From Rutpela maculata (taxonomy: Eukaryota; Arthropoda; Insecta; Coleoptera; Cerambycidae): a DNA stretch of 64,000 nucleotides. The position numbers and the translations under genes were made by a program. Shown here piece after piece: positions 49,914 through 61,809 of the stretch; within the stretch, counting starts at the first letter, position 1; each line of letters starts with the position of its first letter. The notes beneath the pieces were generated by a model. The model was not told the origin of the DNA. It saw nothing but the letters and a program-made list of their open reading frames with translations, and searched no databases. Where the stretch lies: assembly GCA_936432065.2 (NCBI GenBank), contig OW386292.2, forward strand, positions 99,715,829-99,779,828, in the 5' to 3' direction.

Positions 49914-52577
49914 TAAACTAAAAAATAGTTTAATTTGCCTGCAATTTAACGCCAATGGCATTCGTAGGCAGTCAACCGAATTCCAACAAATATTACACAA
50001 TTACAAGGTAGACATCTGCTGTCTCTCTGAGACATTCCTCAAACCTCACATCCCCTTCAACATTCCTGGCTACACGGTGTATCGCAACGACCGACAAGAG
50101 CGGCGCGGCGGTACCGCCGTCGTGGTCAGGAATGGAGTCAAGCACTCCGAAATCCTCATTCCTTCCTTAAATTCCCTGGAGACTACTGGTGTTTTACTGC
50201 ACTTAAATAATCAAAAAGTTATGGTTGTATCAGCCTATAAAAAACAACAGAATATATTTGACCCCACTGACCTGGACAAACTCGCTAGATTGCACCCTCT
50301 ATACACCCTATTTGGTGATCTAAACTCTAAACACCCGTATTGGAACATACATAATACCAATTCAAATGCTTCTGGGCTAAGATTATACGAATACCTCTGG
50401 GCTTACATCCTAATATCAGATTAATAGCACCAGACTTGCCCACACACCCTCACCCAAGTCAAACAATAATCGATATTTGCATCTCACGAAATTTCAACTA
50501 TCCACATGAGGTTGAAACTATCCATGGACTGAACAGTGACCATTACCCGGTCCTAACCAAGTTTCACATTAAAATACACTGCCCGCCACAAAATAGTAAG
50601 CCTCGTGAGGAAGACTTTAACTGGGATACTTTCGCAAATAACATTACTGCTAATCTACCACTGATACAACCATACACTAACACTGAGGACATAGACAGTG
50701 CCGTACAGTCGCTCACCACTAATATCCTGGAAGCACTGAACACCAGTAGAAAACCTACCCCTACCCGTCCTTACCTTTTCAAACTCCCTAGTCAACTAGT
50801 GGACCTTATTCGAACAAAAAACCACGTCAGGAAGAGGTACCAACAAACCAGAAACCCTGCTCTGCTAATACAAGTCAACGCGCTAAAGCGCCAAATAGAC
50901 GCCGATATAAAGGCACATAGAGCAGACAACCTAGAGAAACTAGTTGAATCCCATCCTAATGATCTTTATTTTGCCCCACGACTTTTCACACGTAAAAACA
51001 CGCAAATACCCCCACTCCTAACCCAAGCTGGTGTGGCGGTTACCGACGAGGAAAAAGCTGCATCCTTTTCCAATTACCTCTCAACTGTTTCTACCCCAAA
51101 CCCCATCCCCTCATCCACTCAAAACCTTGTAGAAACCTACATATCATCCCTCATCCCTCAACCTAACAACCCTCCAGACTGACGCAGAACCAATGTTTTT
51201 CTCACCCTCCGAGGTGAGAGCCTCATTAATGTCGTTACACCCCAGGAAAGCTCCTGGACTTGATAATATACCTACATTCGCCTTGAGACACCTCCCAGCA
51301 AAATGCTATCTGCATTTAACCAGATTATTCAACGTTTGCACCAGGTTTACATATTACCCACAGCAGTGGAAAATGGCCAAGATTATTAACATCCCGAAAC
51401 CTGGCAAAAAATTAGACAACCCAGCAAACTATAGGCCAATAAGCCTTATATCATGTCTGGCTAAAATTCTAATACTAAGTCGAGTCCAGGAGTACCTGGG
51501 AGATAACGACATCTTGAATAGGCACCAATTTGGTTTCCGCGCCAGTCACTCCACTACGCAGCAATTATTCCGAGTTGGTGAAATCATCACCACCAACTTC
51601 AATCGAGGTCTACTCACCGGGTTTGTTGCCCTAGACCTTGAAAAAGCCTTTGACAAAGTCTGGCACCCCGGGCTACTATACAAGCTCTCTATCGCGGGTT
51701 TTTCGACTCGTATCATTAAATTGATAGTTTTATATTTCTAATCGCCAATTTTGAGCAGTAGTCAACGAGGCGTGCTCCACACCCCTACCCATCCTGTCTG
51801 GCATCCCCCAGGGGTCCGCCCTTGGTCCCATCCTTTTCAACCTATACACTAACGATATCCCAACCCCCACAGACTACCGCACGACCATATGCTTATACGC
51901 AGATGACACAGCCATACTCACAACATCAAAAAACCCCGACATCATGACAAGACTGCTACAACAACAGACAGACCTGGTAGTCGATTTTTACACTAACTGG
52001 GGCCTGCAAGCTAACCAAAAAAAGACACAAGCTATCTGCTTCACGAAAAAAACCACCAAACAAACCAACACACGCCTCAGCGTCGGAGGAGTGGGCGTTG
52101 ATTGGCTGGATAGCGTTGACTACCTAGGAGTCACTCTTGAAGTTCCACAAACATATCAAAGTTGTATCTAATAAATACAGGAAGCGTATGACCACACCAT
52201 TCCCCATATTAAAGACCTCACCCCTTCACATCGGCACACTTATCTATAAATCGTACTTACGTCCGATATTGACTTATGCCTCGCCAATGTGGTATCCCTT
52301 AATTTCAAACACCCAACAATCAGCACTGCAAAAAACGCAGAACAAAGCTCTCAGACTGGACAACAATCTACCCATACGCACCCCTATTCCACTTCTGCAT
52401 CAAGTAACAGGCACCCCCACACTAAACGACTTCATATACAAAAAAATACTCCCCAATTTGGCAAACACCCAGGTTAAGTCCAGTAACCTTACCCTTACCG
52501 ACCCCCTTACCCCCAAATTCCTAACAGCTCCCAAACACCCCTCCTTGAATTATATCTACACCCCCACTCCCGATTAG
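49906..52577 (+). pseudogene. LINE F ORF2: AP-type endonuclease and reverse transcriptase (decayed)
   Basis: The N-terminal part (49906-50424) reads CLQFNANGIRRQ, CCLSETFLKP and LFGDLNSKHPYW, the hallmarks of an AP-like endonuclease. A frameshift follows near 50424, and SDHYPVL (about 50538) belongs to the same domain. The RT starts before 51193 with RKAPGLDNIP and NYRPISLISC, has FVALDLEKAFDKVWH (about 51620-51665) and the catalytic LYADDTAIL at about 51893. Further shifts lie near 51180, 51740 and 52130. The C-terminal part, to 52577, has no visible RNase H. Its target-primed reverse transcription function is lost here. Confidence 0.82.
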
Positions 52578-53046
52578 GAAAACATTGTAATAAATTACCC
52601 AACAAAATGTAAAAACTAACCTGTATTGAGAAAAAAGGAAAAAAAAATAAAAAAAAAACAAAAAAAAATACAAAAAAAAAACAAAAAAAAACAAAACACA
52701 AAATACAAAAATACACACTAAACAGCTTAAGAGAAACCAAGTATCACAAAAAAAAACTGAAAAGAGCCATATCACAACCAATCAAAACAAAAACATGAAA
52801 CTAAAAAAAAAAAAATTTTTTTAAATAAACAAACATAAAACAGCCAACAAACACACCATGGTGTGCATTACCAACAATTTCATAAACAAAACATATAACA
52901 ACTAACAATAAAACTAACCCTAAACATAAACAAGATAAACCTTATTAGCTCAGCCCAGAGCACCGTTATGTACTATTATTCATCATCAACTCAAGGCAAG
53001 CATCAGGAGATGGAAAGCCTTAGCCATAAGAGGCACACACTACGAA
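52578..53046 (+). other. 3' region of LINE F
   Basis: It holds many internal A runs (52632-52710, 52748-52815) interrupted by C or T, then a C/A-rich part and the shared end motif. No frame is supported. Confidence 0.7.
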
Positions 53047-53386
53047 GTCCGGCTGAAATTAAGCCAGCCAATCAGAATGCTGCATTTCTCCCAAGCGACC
53101 TATAAATTAAATTGCGACTCTGAGAAGCTATCAGTCATTCGCAGTGCACCATCCGCGTCACTTCGTGGCTCGATCAACAACCTTAAACTTCAATTTCAAG
53201 CATCAGTCATTCGCAGTGCACTCTCCACGTCGCTTCGGGACTCGATCACCCATTTTTAACTTCTTTCCTGCCACCGAGGGAGCCCGCAGCGGTAACCCCA
53301 GCTGGTCATAATTCATTCTACCACCGAGGGAGCTCACTGCAGTAACCCCAGTTGGTCCAACAACTCCTTAAAATCATTATCGTAAA
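53047..53386 (+). repeat. LTR L11, continued, truncated
   Basis: It continues the LTR start at 47601 after LINE F. It matches L9, with a TATAAATT box near 53100, TCAGT near 53131 and two CACCGAGGGAGC modules (53274, 53320). It breaks off at about 53386 and is fused directly to gag coding sequence, so the rest of the LTR and the primer-binding site are deleted. Confidence 0.82.
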
Positions 53387-55838
53387 GGGACCGTTATTAT
53401 TTCTTGAAAGAAGTGGAAAACCATTTCAGGAAAACCCAACTTCATTATGCGGACTGGACGCCCACCGTCGTGGCGCAGCTCCGGGGTGAAGCAAAAACAT
53501 GGCAGGAGATGTACCGCTTAGTACACCTTGACTATGAAACATTTCAACGAAGACTACTTGAAAGATTTAACAACAGGACAGTTAGATCTAAATTACGCGC
53601 TCAGCTTTATGGCAGGAAACAGTCTACTGAACCGATAGAGCTGTTCGTCTCACGGAAAGTCGCCCTGCATAACAGGCTGAACCCAACGGTGGAGGACACC
53701 GAATTGGTGGATGTAGTTATGGAACTATTATTACCGGAAATTAGGACAGCACTCAGAGGAGTTTACATAGAAGACATGGACCAACTCTCAAAAATTGCTT
53801 CGGAAATTGAGACGGACTTGCGAGATGTCAAGAAGTTGCCGACAGGTGCACAACAACCATCCTCAAGACAACAAACGTCACAACCACCTCCTCGTAGGGA
53901 TCCACGGTCAGGGGAGAACCGGGCCGTGGCACAAGCGATTACTAGCGTCAACGATCAAGTGTTTCCTAGTGCACAAGTGTCAAGTAGACCAGTGAATATT
54001 CCACCGTATCCGTGTAAGTGCGGTGAAATGCATTTCATCAGAGACTGCCCAAGGGGCCAAAACTTTACGTCCGGACAAGCATCCGCCGCGCCGCGTCAGC
54101 GTGCCGTCATGCCTCGAGAACAGGTAACAAACAATTCCCCGTCCCCTAGCGGACCGCCAGCGCTTATGAACAGTTACCCGTCCCCTAGCGGACCGCCAGC
54201 GCCTATAAATAACACAGACTCAACCGAGAGTGAGCAGTGCGAAGAAATGAAGCTTCCGCGAGTGGAAGTTAGTTTCAATAGCCATCGAGTGTGGGCGGTA
54301 CTGGACACAGGTGCCGTCTGTACCATCATCAACCAAAGACCTTTAGAACCCCAGCAGCTGCCGGAGGCCACCCAGAAAGTGCGTCTCGCGGATGGTAGAA
54401 CGGAGTTGGCAAAGGGACCAGTTCGGCTGCCCTTATACATCGGCGAACACTTAACATTAGTCCGAGCTTACATACTACCGGAACTCCACGAAGACGTCCT
54501 ACTCGGAATGGACTGGATGCGAGAAGATAAGGTAGTGGTAGACTATGAAAATGAGTGGGTGACCCACGGAGTCGGAGAGAGGCACCGAATCAAGATGGTT
54601 TACCAAACGAACCAGGAATGGCCAGACGCCGAAACGCCTGCATCCTTACATGCAGACAAGCTTGCCTTGCCAACCCCAGCGGTTGCAAAGGCCACCAGAC
54701 AAGAAACACCTGCGGTAGTAGAGCCTGCCGTGTCGGCAGCAACGAATCCAGTACCAGGACCTAGCGGGTTGTCAAGACTCCAAACTATAAATATACCAAA
54801 AGCACCAGGAAGGGCTCGAGCGGTAGTTCCGTGGGTGAGACAGCCGTCACCCCTCGTCAGGAAAGAGACAGCTCCCCAAAATCCGAAAACGTCAGTAGCT
54901 ATGAGGAGGGTGCCTTTAGCACTCACCAGGCCAGCGCCCATGCCGCAGCTGGAATGGGCCGAAACACTGGACGACAGAATCGCCCAAGTACATCACCACA
55001 GTTCCGCTTTTCGAGCGCTCATTTCCACATGGAAGCAAGTCAGGAATGCCGACCCTTCCACTCTTTCCCTATGGAAACAGGACCTCAGACAGGACTACCT
55101 CCTTTGGAACAATCTACTATGGTACGTACGAGATGGCAGACGAGCCTTAGTGGTACCATTTCAGTTTCGCAACGAAATCATTGATGAATACCGACACTTG
55201 GCCAACACGCTAAGATATTCAGAAGTAACAGAAAACAACGTTATTACTGGACAACAATGTCGTCTGGCATTCGATCCCGCCTTCGGGCGATAGACCACAC
55301 TCCCCGCGACAAGGAGCCACCGGACCCTGTGAAGCCCCTTCGCGAGTCCCAAGTGCGCGCACCAGCAAGCCCCCCAGAACGTTTGAGCGGACCAACTGTT
55401 AGTCTTTCAACGACACCCGGCAGTGCGATTCGCCTCCACGCAGTGACACCCCCCAGTGCGCTGGTAACCCCTAGAGTAAGTGCGCGGAAAACTATAAAGC
55501 ATAGCGATCGCGACAACCTTTTGCCAGACTTTCAACCCGGACGGCGGGTTAGTATCAGACACTTTGCGCAAGTGACCCCCATGGAACCGCCTATTCGAAT
55601 ACAGCATTGTGCGACGGATGACAGCTTGCTGCCCGACAACTACGAAAGTGTGAGCGCGAGTACAAGTTCTGGGTCAGTACCGGCTCTCACATCAAATGAG
55701 CTTTGGATGTTGCAGTCCCGGAACACCTCTAGGGCCCTAGTAGCCAAGACAGAGCAGCCCAGATCGAGGCACCCCACTTCAACCCCGCTGCCACAGCGCC
55801 GCAGCGCTGGCACGCGTTCTTCCGCAGTCCGAGGATGA
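53387..55838 (+). pseudogene. Gag-protease-H2C2 frame of element G
   Basis: It enters in frame within the Gag core (YYFLKEVENHF) and is open to 55293, then shifted by a small deletion near 55233 and open again to 55838. Parts in order: Gag core homologous to A/B (ADWTPTVVAQLRGEAKTW); Pro/Ser-rich linker; knuckle CKCGEMHFIRDC, in which one residue of the first CXXC is lost; protease VLDTGAV; RT-free junction; the segment LWKQDLRQDYLLWNNLLW, homologous to the pre-H2C2 part of A/B; YYW remnant; and the IRIQHCATDDSLL tail shared with C. The protein N-terminus is missing because of the deletion at 53386. Confidence 0.78.
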
Positions 55839-56915
55839 TTGGGAATCGACCAGTCCCTCGAGTAACCATTACATTCTTAGGAGGCATTGCCCCCCACGCC
55901 AATTCGGCAACTTTCCAATTTTCCTTCATCGGCACATTGCCAACATTTCTTAAGTTTCTCATTTCGTCCCGTAAAGGGAAATATTTTACTCATAAATTTT
56001 ACCCAACATATATTATCTTATTCCCATAACATAACCAACTACTTAACCACTTTTATTTTATTTTGGTGCAACAGGCATTGCTGCTACACCACAAATTTTA
56101 TTCTTATCCCCAGGAGGCATTGCTCCTGTCATTTTATTAATTTGTATAAATTACCAGCGCATCCGCCATTATTTTCTCATTTCACCCTGTATAAGGTGAA
56201 AATTATTACTTATTAATATTGTAGTATTCCAATACTTTACCTTTTCACACCTACCTTATTTACTGGCCAATTTACTTCATTTTGTCAAATGCGCCAGTAA
56301 CTTCTGCCACAAAATTCAGTTTCAATCTCATTTCTCGAGTTCCAGTGGGAAACCCTGCTGCGAGCTTCAGCCCTCTCAACACTTCAATTAACTTCCGTGC
56401 AAGTATGCAAACTTGTACATTTCACCCCTCCGTGTGGACGAGTCCGACTTGGGCCAGTGATCTGCCAAGTTGATGTTCGACAGTCCTATCGTGGGATGGG
56501 CCAAACCCTGCCCCACGTCTCTACAAAAGGGCCAACAATCCCGTCGAGGTTCAGGCTGGAGATGCCTTGCCTCCGAAGGGCAACTTGTGACCACATCGCA
56601 CACAACCCAGATGAAGACATCGACACGCGTTTGTTTGTAAAAATTCGAAATTATTTCACTTTCTTGTGCAATTATTTATTTAAGTAAAGTGCCTTATGTA
56701 CTGATAAATATTTAGCTGCGCACAGTAGGTCAAATACTTAATTTATTCTAAGGTAGTTTTGTATACGAAAAGGTAGCCAAAATTCACCAGTCGTATCGAA
56801 AATTAGTACGATCAATTTTAATCAAGAAAATTTTCGAACTTCTAAAATTTCATTAGCCCGGTCAAAATTCAATCCAAATTTCTCTTCTCATTTCCAACTC
56901 TCCCGAAATTTTGCC
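55839..56915 (+). other. 3' noncoding region of element G
   Basis: Hairpins are the same type as in C: CCC/GGG near 55966-55977, CAG/CTG with GCATTG (about 56070-56081), AGGAG/CTCCT with GCATTG (56112-56127), AGTATT/AATACT (about 56222-56235). The conserved block is at about 56330-56625, with the opposite-strand 71-codon frame open at 56388-56603. Confidence 0.78.
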
Positions 56916-57326
56916 GCGCCAATATTCTTGACTAGAGATGTCGGTCTCGGATGTCTGGGGCCGGGCAGGACTATTGCCCTTTACCCCAGTACATCGCTGT
57001 AGACCGGGGACCGGCCTCGTGCAAGGCGGGCGAACTTTACGTCGGCCCCACTCACAAATGTGAGCGGTGCAGACGATTTCGGTCCACCTCCTTGGGTCCT
57101 GGCTCGTTGGACCTTGCTGGCTAAGGCCTCTTCTGGCGTTCTTCTGTCTTCGTTTTCTTTTCTTCGCCAGCTTGTTTCCCCCCGGGGGGTAGTCATCTGT
57201 CTGTTAGGTGTGTTGGAAGTTTTGGCAGGAGAGACTGCCGGTACACAGGATGCCAAATGACATCCTGTCATCCGGATCGTCGGTTGGGAAGGATGAGCTG
57301 TGTAGCTCGAGGAAGGGCAGACCTAA
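56916..57326 (-). mobile_element. 5'-truncated LINE D copy (3' end only), inverted
   Basis: It is the reverse complement of about 25466-25876 in LINE D. The element's 3' end (AATATTGGCG) is at the left and the truncation at the right. This is the usual form of incomplete LINE insertion. It carries no gene. Confidence 0.8.
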
Positions 57327-57749
57327 ATGAACCCAACGGTGGAGGACACCGAATTGGTAGACGTCATCATTGAATTGTTGCTACCAGGAATCAGAACAGC
57401 ACTCAGGGGAATTTATATAGAAAATATGGATCACCTCGCCAAGATTGCTGCAGAAATTGAAATGGACTTGCAGGATACCAGGAGAATACCTGCAGGTGCA
57501 CAACAACCAGCAACGAGACAAATTAATTCACAACCAAGGGAACCCCGGGCTGTGACCCAAGCTCCACCAAATTCAAGCCTCGAACCGCGCCGAGCGGCGC
57601 CTGCGCAAGCCAGCCAGGCGAGAGGAAACGTAAACAATCCCCTCTACCCATGCCGACATTGTGGGGGAAATCATTTTAATAGAGACTGCCCACGCCAGCA
57701 GCACATAGTTCACCCGGACACCGAAGCGAGCAGACCACCTAGTGAGTAG
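57327..57749 (+). pseudogene. Orphan gag fragment with zinc knuckle
   Basis: It starts within Gag at MNPTVEDTELVDVIIELLLP, homologous to G (53677 on) and to A/B. It continues through a Pro/Gln-rich linker to CRHCGGNHFNRDC, a CX2CX3HX4C knuckle as in C, and stops at 57749 with no protease. It belongs to the RT-less or a related Gypsy lineage and is a fragment caught between LINE D pieces. Confidence 0.7.
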
Positions 57750-57784
57750 TGCAGTGCAGTCAGTGTAGTGAACAGTGAAGTGGC

Positions 57785-58523
57785 AGCCCCACAGTAAGTG
57801 CGAATTGTAGCGTGTGCAAGCGCTACAATAGGAGAATAGTGAGAAGAGGAGAAACACTAGTTGTCTTTTTCAAGACACTAGTGTAAAAAGATAAATAAAG
57901 TCCCCCGCCTGGGGACACTTTTGATTACCTTCCCAATTCCTTTCCCGCTAATTACTAATCATTTCTCTTTCAGATTTTATTTTCAGGATAGAGGACAAGA
58001 CAAAGACGCTAACACATACTGTGGAGGACAGTATGGACAGTGACAACGGCATGGCAATGAGCGAGGGGTCGTCCAGAGAGCCCTCCCCAGGCCCATACAC
58101 CGACCTCGAGTACCAGTTGATCGAGGAAAACAAAAACCTGCGGGCCCAGATCCACAGGTTAGAGACTGAACTCCAGCGAGTCAACGACAAGATGGAGAGA
58201 CAGCATGGAGAACTTATGGACGCCCTAAGAGCCATCCACGCCAGGCAGACCCCCATGGAGCAGGCCCCACAGTCCCAGCCCAGCCCTCTGGACCAGACCC
58301 GCTCCCAGGACCAACCCCCACCCACCCAGGCCCAAACAGCCCAAAAAGAGGCCCCCAAAAGGAAGGCCGAAACAGACATCGAGGACGGAGAATTCACCCT
58401 AGTAACCAAAACTAGGGCGAAAAAGACGTCCCAGACCCCCCCGACCCAGGCCTCCGAAGGGCCCAGCAACCAGGCGGCCCCGTCCACCAGACAAGCCAAC
58501 CCTGAGAAGGAGGCTGAGGCTGT
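57785..58523 (+). mobile_element. LINE D second copy, 5' part only
   Basis: It begins AGCCCCACAG like LINE D, carries the same leader hairpins (57854-57884 and a GTCCCC/GGGGAC hairpin) and ORF1, and is cut near 58523 where element H probably begins. It extends ORF1 further than the first copy, showing what that copy lost. Confidence 0.75.
58033..58523 (+). pseudogene. LINE D ORF1 N-terminal part (second copy)
   Basis: It starts MDSDNGMAMSEGSS (a GTG lies four codons upstream), with the same coiled-coil segment (ENKNLRAQIHRLETELQ), a Pro/Gln-rich region, then KRKAETDIEDGEFTLVTKT and a Thr/Pro-rich part. The open frame runs to 58554 but the last residues may belong to the LTR of element H. Zinc knuckles are not reached. 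Confidence 0.65.
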
Positions 58524-60544
58524 TGTAGAACTCTCCAAAATCGTCCTAAGTTGAAGACATAATCAAAATTCGACTTAGGCAAAAATTTCATTTAAAGACA
58601 TTTTTGGGAGTCTGCAGAGGCGCAGATCAGTCCACAAGGACCGTTTTGGGTTCTATAAGGCGTTGGAAATGACCAGGTGAAAATTCGAAGAAACATCGAA
58701 TTTTCACTTAGGAAAAATGTTTTTGGTTCAGAATATCAGAGTAGAAGTATATAATGACAAAGATTTATGAATAATATACTTTTTCAAAGGTACCATAAAT
58801 TGGACTTTGAAAAATAATATTTTTGGAAGGGCGTCAAAATTTGGCCTAAGAATCGATTTATCGAAAGTACGCCAAAGTTTCACTTGCAGACTAATTTTTC
58901 AAAACTGCGTTGAAATTTGGCTTGAAAATCGATTTTTCAAAAGTACGCCAAAATTCCACCCGCGGATTAACTTTTCAAAAGTACCTTGAAATTTGGCTTG
59001 AAAATCGATTTTTCAAAAGTACGCCAAAATTCCACCCGCGGATTAACTTTTCAAAAGTACCTTGAAATTTGGCTTGAAAATCGATTTTTCAAAAGTACGC
59101 CAAAATTTCACCCGCAGATTAGTTTTTCAAAAGTACCTTGAAATTTGGCTCGAAAATCGATTTTTCAAAAGTACGCTGAAATTGGTCTTAAAATGGATTT
59201 TTCAAAAGTACCACGAAGTCAGTTTAAAAAGTACCACGAAAATATACTTTAAATTATTTTTTTATTTTTTATTCCTCAACCAAAGACATTGACCTTTGAG
59301 GTACGATCATTGAAAGCACAATTCTAAAGTATGAGCATAAAATTTTAACGATGCACTGCATCCAAAAGGCAAAATAGAAGATTTTGTCAAAGCCGGCGTA
59401 GTGCCGATAAGCAAAAATTGATAAAAATCAATGCACATGTACAAGGCCGGTTTCTCGCATGGAAGGAGTTTGGATTGACCCAGCGGCTCGCAATTTGGTC
59501 GAGCGCGTTGAGTAGTCCAGACAAAGCGATGGTAGAAAAGCCACTAACGGGGCTTTTCAAATGACAAAGTTATAGAGGAAAACGCCTTGTGCATAAAAAT
59601 CCAAAAATTCAATTTTGCCTAATAGTCGCTCGAAGGTGAGACGCTGCCAAATCGATATTATTAATCGACTGTGATAAGGGTTAGTAAGTCGTGGACTGAT
59701 CGAACGCCACTCAACTTATGCAGTAATAAGTCCTCTGAATGTGTTTGAGTACGTGAATTTCCACGATACAAGAACTTTAAAGCTAGGTAGTCTCTAGCGA
59801 AACTAAATTCATTTAGTAAAACTTTTTTAAGTTAATTTCAGTCAGCCTTAATTATTCATTTACCCAGAGTCTGAAATGATTCTAAAAGCTCGCATTTGAT
59901 TCTGAGAAGGTACGTATGAATCTTTTCTACCTAATCGATCGTTAGCGCGAGCGCTCTCGCTTGTATGGTCTGAAAGTCACTACCTTGATTGGGGAAGGCA
60001 CGATTTTTTCTTGAGAATTTTGTATAACCAATTCTGTTAAATAAACGGATTCTTTGAACTAATGTTTCTTAATTGATCTTGAGGCCTGTTGACGGTCTAT
60101 AATCCCTGGAACTTTCGTATAGAAAACCGGATGTGTCGAGTTAATTCGCATTAACGTTCGACCTTCTGGTTGTTGTACGGAGGTTCGATAGGGATTTTTT
60201 TATGCGTTTTTTGAGAAATATATTCCGTTATTAATGGACCAAAACGCGATTTTCGCGTACCAAAACTAATCCCTCCGCAGAGAAATTCTTCGGTTGGGAT
60301 TTTTTTATGCAAAAATTCAGGAAATTAAGAGGTGCCTAAACCCCTAACGAGGGAATTCGGGTCCAGAGAGAGCGTAGTTTCCGATCTGTGGTAGTGCAGC
60401 CTTGGTCCCGCTTTTCGGCTACCGAAGTCATCTTATCTCGAACCCGCCTGGGAGGTAGAAGAACGGGGTAATACGCGACTGGCGCCCCCTGAGAAATAAA
60501 TTGGTGTCGCGTCATTTTGACGCCCGGTAGTGCGTTCTTCTACA
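58524..60544 (+). repeat. Candidate 5' LTR of element H
   Basis: The right end is firm: TTCTACA directly before the primer-binding site. The left end is proposed at TGTAGAA (58524-58530), which gives a perfect 7-bp terminal inverted repeat and a length of 2021 bp. Without the 3' LTR this cannot be proved. An alternative start is TGAAGA at 58552. It contains 76-bp tandem repeats and AATAAA near 60040. Confidence 0.55.
58835..59215 (+). repeat. 76-bp tandem repeat in the H LTR
   Basis: Units start at about 58835 (degenerate), 58912, 58988, 59064 and 59140, each exactly 76 bases apart. Each unit contains two TTTTCAAAAGTAC motifs about half a unit apart, so it may itself derive from a 38-bp duplication. 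Confidence 0.9.
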
Positions 60545-60562
60545 TGGCGCCCAACGTGGGGC
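60545..60562 (+). other. Primer-binding site of element H
   Basis: TGGCGCCCAACGTGGGGC follows the LTR end directly. It is a canonical TGG-starting tRNA-complementary site; the tRNA cannot be named from memory. Confidence 0.8.
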
Positions 60563-60594
60563 GTTGTTAGTCAGCAGGGCTTTCTGGAAAGGAT

Positions 60595-61809
60595 ATGGAT
60601 GAATCAACGCCTTTCCAGTTTTACGACGAGCCGACATCTGTGATGGACAACGTCTCTAGAGGGTTAGAGAGGCCGTGCGCGGAGGATGTACTGGGTAGTT
60701 CGGGGGTTGGCCCGAGTACCACTGAAGGAGTCATACAGCCCTCCTCAGAACAAGTGTTCGCCCAAATGGCAGCAGGTCTTGCCAAAGCTCTAAGCGAAGC
60801 CACGCACGAGCATAAGTATCGGTCGAAGCATCCAAATGCGGAATTTCATGGCTTCGAACACGAAGACCCTGAAACCTTCATTTATCAAATGGAGGAATTT
60901 TTCGTCCGAGTACGAATTACGCAGGATAACGACCGACTATATAAAATATCAGAACAGCTCAAAGATGATGCTAAGAAATGGTTCGAACAATATCGAACCC
61001 TAATTACCACGTATCCTCTATTCCTCGAGCGGTTCAGAAGCCGTTATGATTCAGGTGAAGTACTCACCGAAGCAGTAGCTAATTTATATGGCAAGAAACA
61101 AGATGCCGAGGAAAATACGTCAGTATTTATTTCAAGGAAGGTATGCCTCTTCAAGAGGATCGATCCGTTTAAGCCGGAGGCGATGAAGGCGGCTACCATC
61201 TTCAATCAGTTGAGACCTGATATGAAAATGCTCCTAAAGAGTGCCGTCATACTAGATACAAATACACTAGTGACGATGACCGAACAAATGGCCAAAATCA
61301 TGGATGAGAATAAAGAATTCGAGATTCTGCAAAATGCAAAGAAAAGCAAAGACCGAGAAGCGTCCACCTCTACCGCTTCAGCTCAAGGGAATCAGCAATC
61401 GAGCAGTAACTGGAGAACGGAACCCTCCGCATTAGCGAAGCCGTCCTCCAGTTCCTTTGGTGCATCTAGGACACCATTCAATGGATCTCAAAGAAGAGAT
61501 AATCCGCCAGCACCAAGGGTGCATTTTGCAAATAATATTTCCTCGCTGCCTAGAGGGGATATACCGAGAAGGGGTACTGGAGACGTAAGGAACTCCCGAG
61601 TCCCGTATCGCCCTTGCAGATATTGCCCAACGGAGCAGTGGCATTTTCATGCAGAATGCCCAAACAATCCCTATCGTAATATGAATACGGGAAACCAAGC
61701 GGGGGTCAGAGGCGATGGCCCAGGCCGAACTGTACCAGCCCCGCCTACCAGGCCCCAGCAGGCTCGAAGCGACCCTCGGGGAAGCTCCGAAGCAAGAAGT
61801 TTAAATTAA
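60595..61809 (+). CDS. Gag of element H
   Basis: This is an intact frame of 404 codons starting MDESTPFQFYDEP, 32 bases after the primer-binding site. The N-terminal 70 residues are acidic. A capsid-type core lies around 85-235 (FHGFEHEDPETFIYQMEEFF, then WFEQYRTL and LYGKKQ). A Ser/Pro/Arg-rich linker follows, then a zinc knuckle CRYCPTEQWHFHAEC (about 342-356, CX2CX5HX4C, longer than the canonical spacing). A basic, Gly/Pro-rich C-terminus ends SLN at a TAA. The stop directly follows a TTTAAAT slippery sequence leading to pol. Gag forms the particle and packages the element RNA. Confidence 0.92.
   Translation: MDESTPFQFYDEPTSVMDNVSRGLERPCAEDVLGSSGVGPSTTEGVIQPSSEQVFAQMAAGLAKALSEATHEHKYRSKHPNAEFHGFEHEDPETFIYQMEEFFVRVRITQDNDRLYKISEQLKDDAKKWFEQYRTLITTYPLFLERFRSRYDSGEVLTEAVANLYGKKQDAEENTSVFISRKVCLFKRIDPFKPEAMKAATIFNQLRPDMKMLLKSAVILDTNTLVTMTEQMAKIMDENKEFEILQNAKKSKDREASTSTASAQGNQQSSSNWRTEPSALAKPSSSSFGASRTPFNGSQRRDNPPAPRVHFANNISSLPRGDIPRRGTGDVRNSRVPYRPCRYCPTEQWHFHAECPNNPYRNMNTGNQAGVRGDGPGRTVPAPPTRPQQARSDPRGSSEARSLN
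61800..61806 (+). promoter_or_regulatory. -1 ribosomal frameshift site (T TTA AAT)
   Basis: In the gag frame the heptamer reads T TTA AAT and is followed at once by the TAA stop. Slipping back by one base opens the pol frame, which is uninterrupted to the window end. This matches the X XXY YYZ rule for -1 frameshifting. A further A run follows (61808-61813). Confidence 0.85.

Larger units (their letters stand above)
47619..53046 (+). mobile_element. LINE F: full-length but decayed Jockey-type element
   Basis: The element is about 5.4 kb with ORF1 and ORF2 in the order of Jockey-clade elements. The two frames overlap by 8 bases (ATG of ORF2 at 49906, stop of ORF1 at 49913). It has several frameshifts in both. 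It ends ATAAGAGGCACACACTACGAA, like LINE E, with no terminal poly(A). It is flanked by an 11-12-bp duplication. Confidence 0.88.
53387..56915 (+). mobile_element. Element G: degraded RT-less Gypsy copy
   Basis: It contains gag core, zinc knuckle, protease, an H2C2 remnant and a tail homologous to element C, plus the 3' noncoding region with hairpins. RT, RNase H and the integrase core are missing at the same place as in C. The 3' end is cut at 56915 by an inverted LINE D fragment, just inside the expected LTR boundary. Confidence 0.82.

Noticed and set aside
58835..59215. CRISPR-like array
   Set aside because: Units are contiguous 76-bp tandem repeats without unique spacers, in a eukaryotic LTR.
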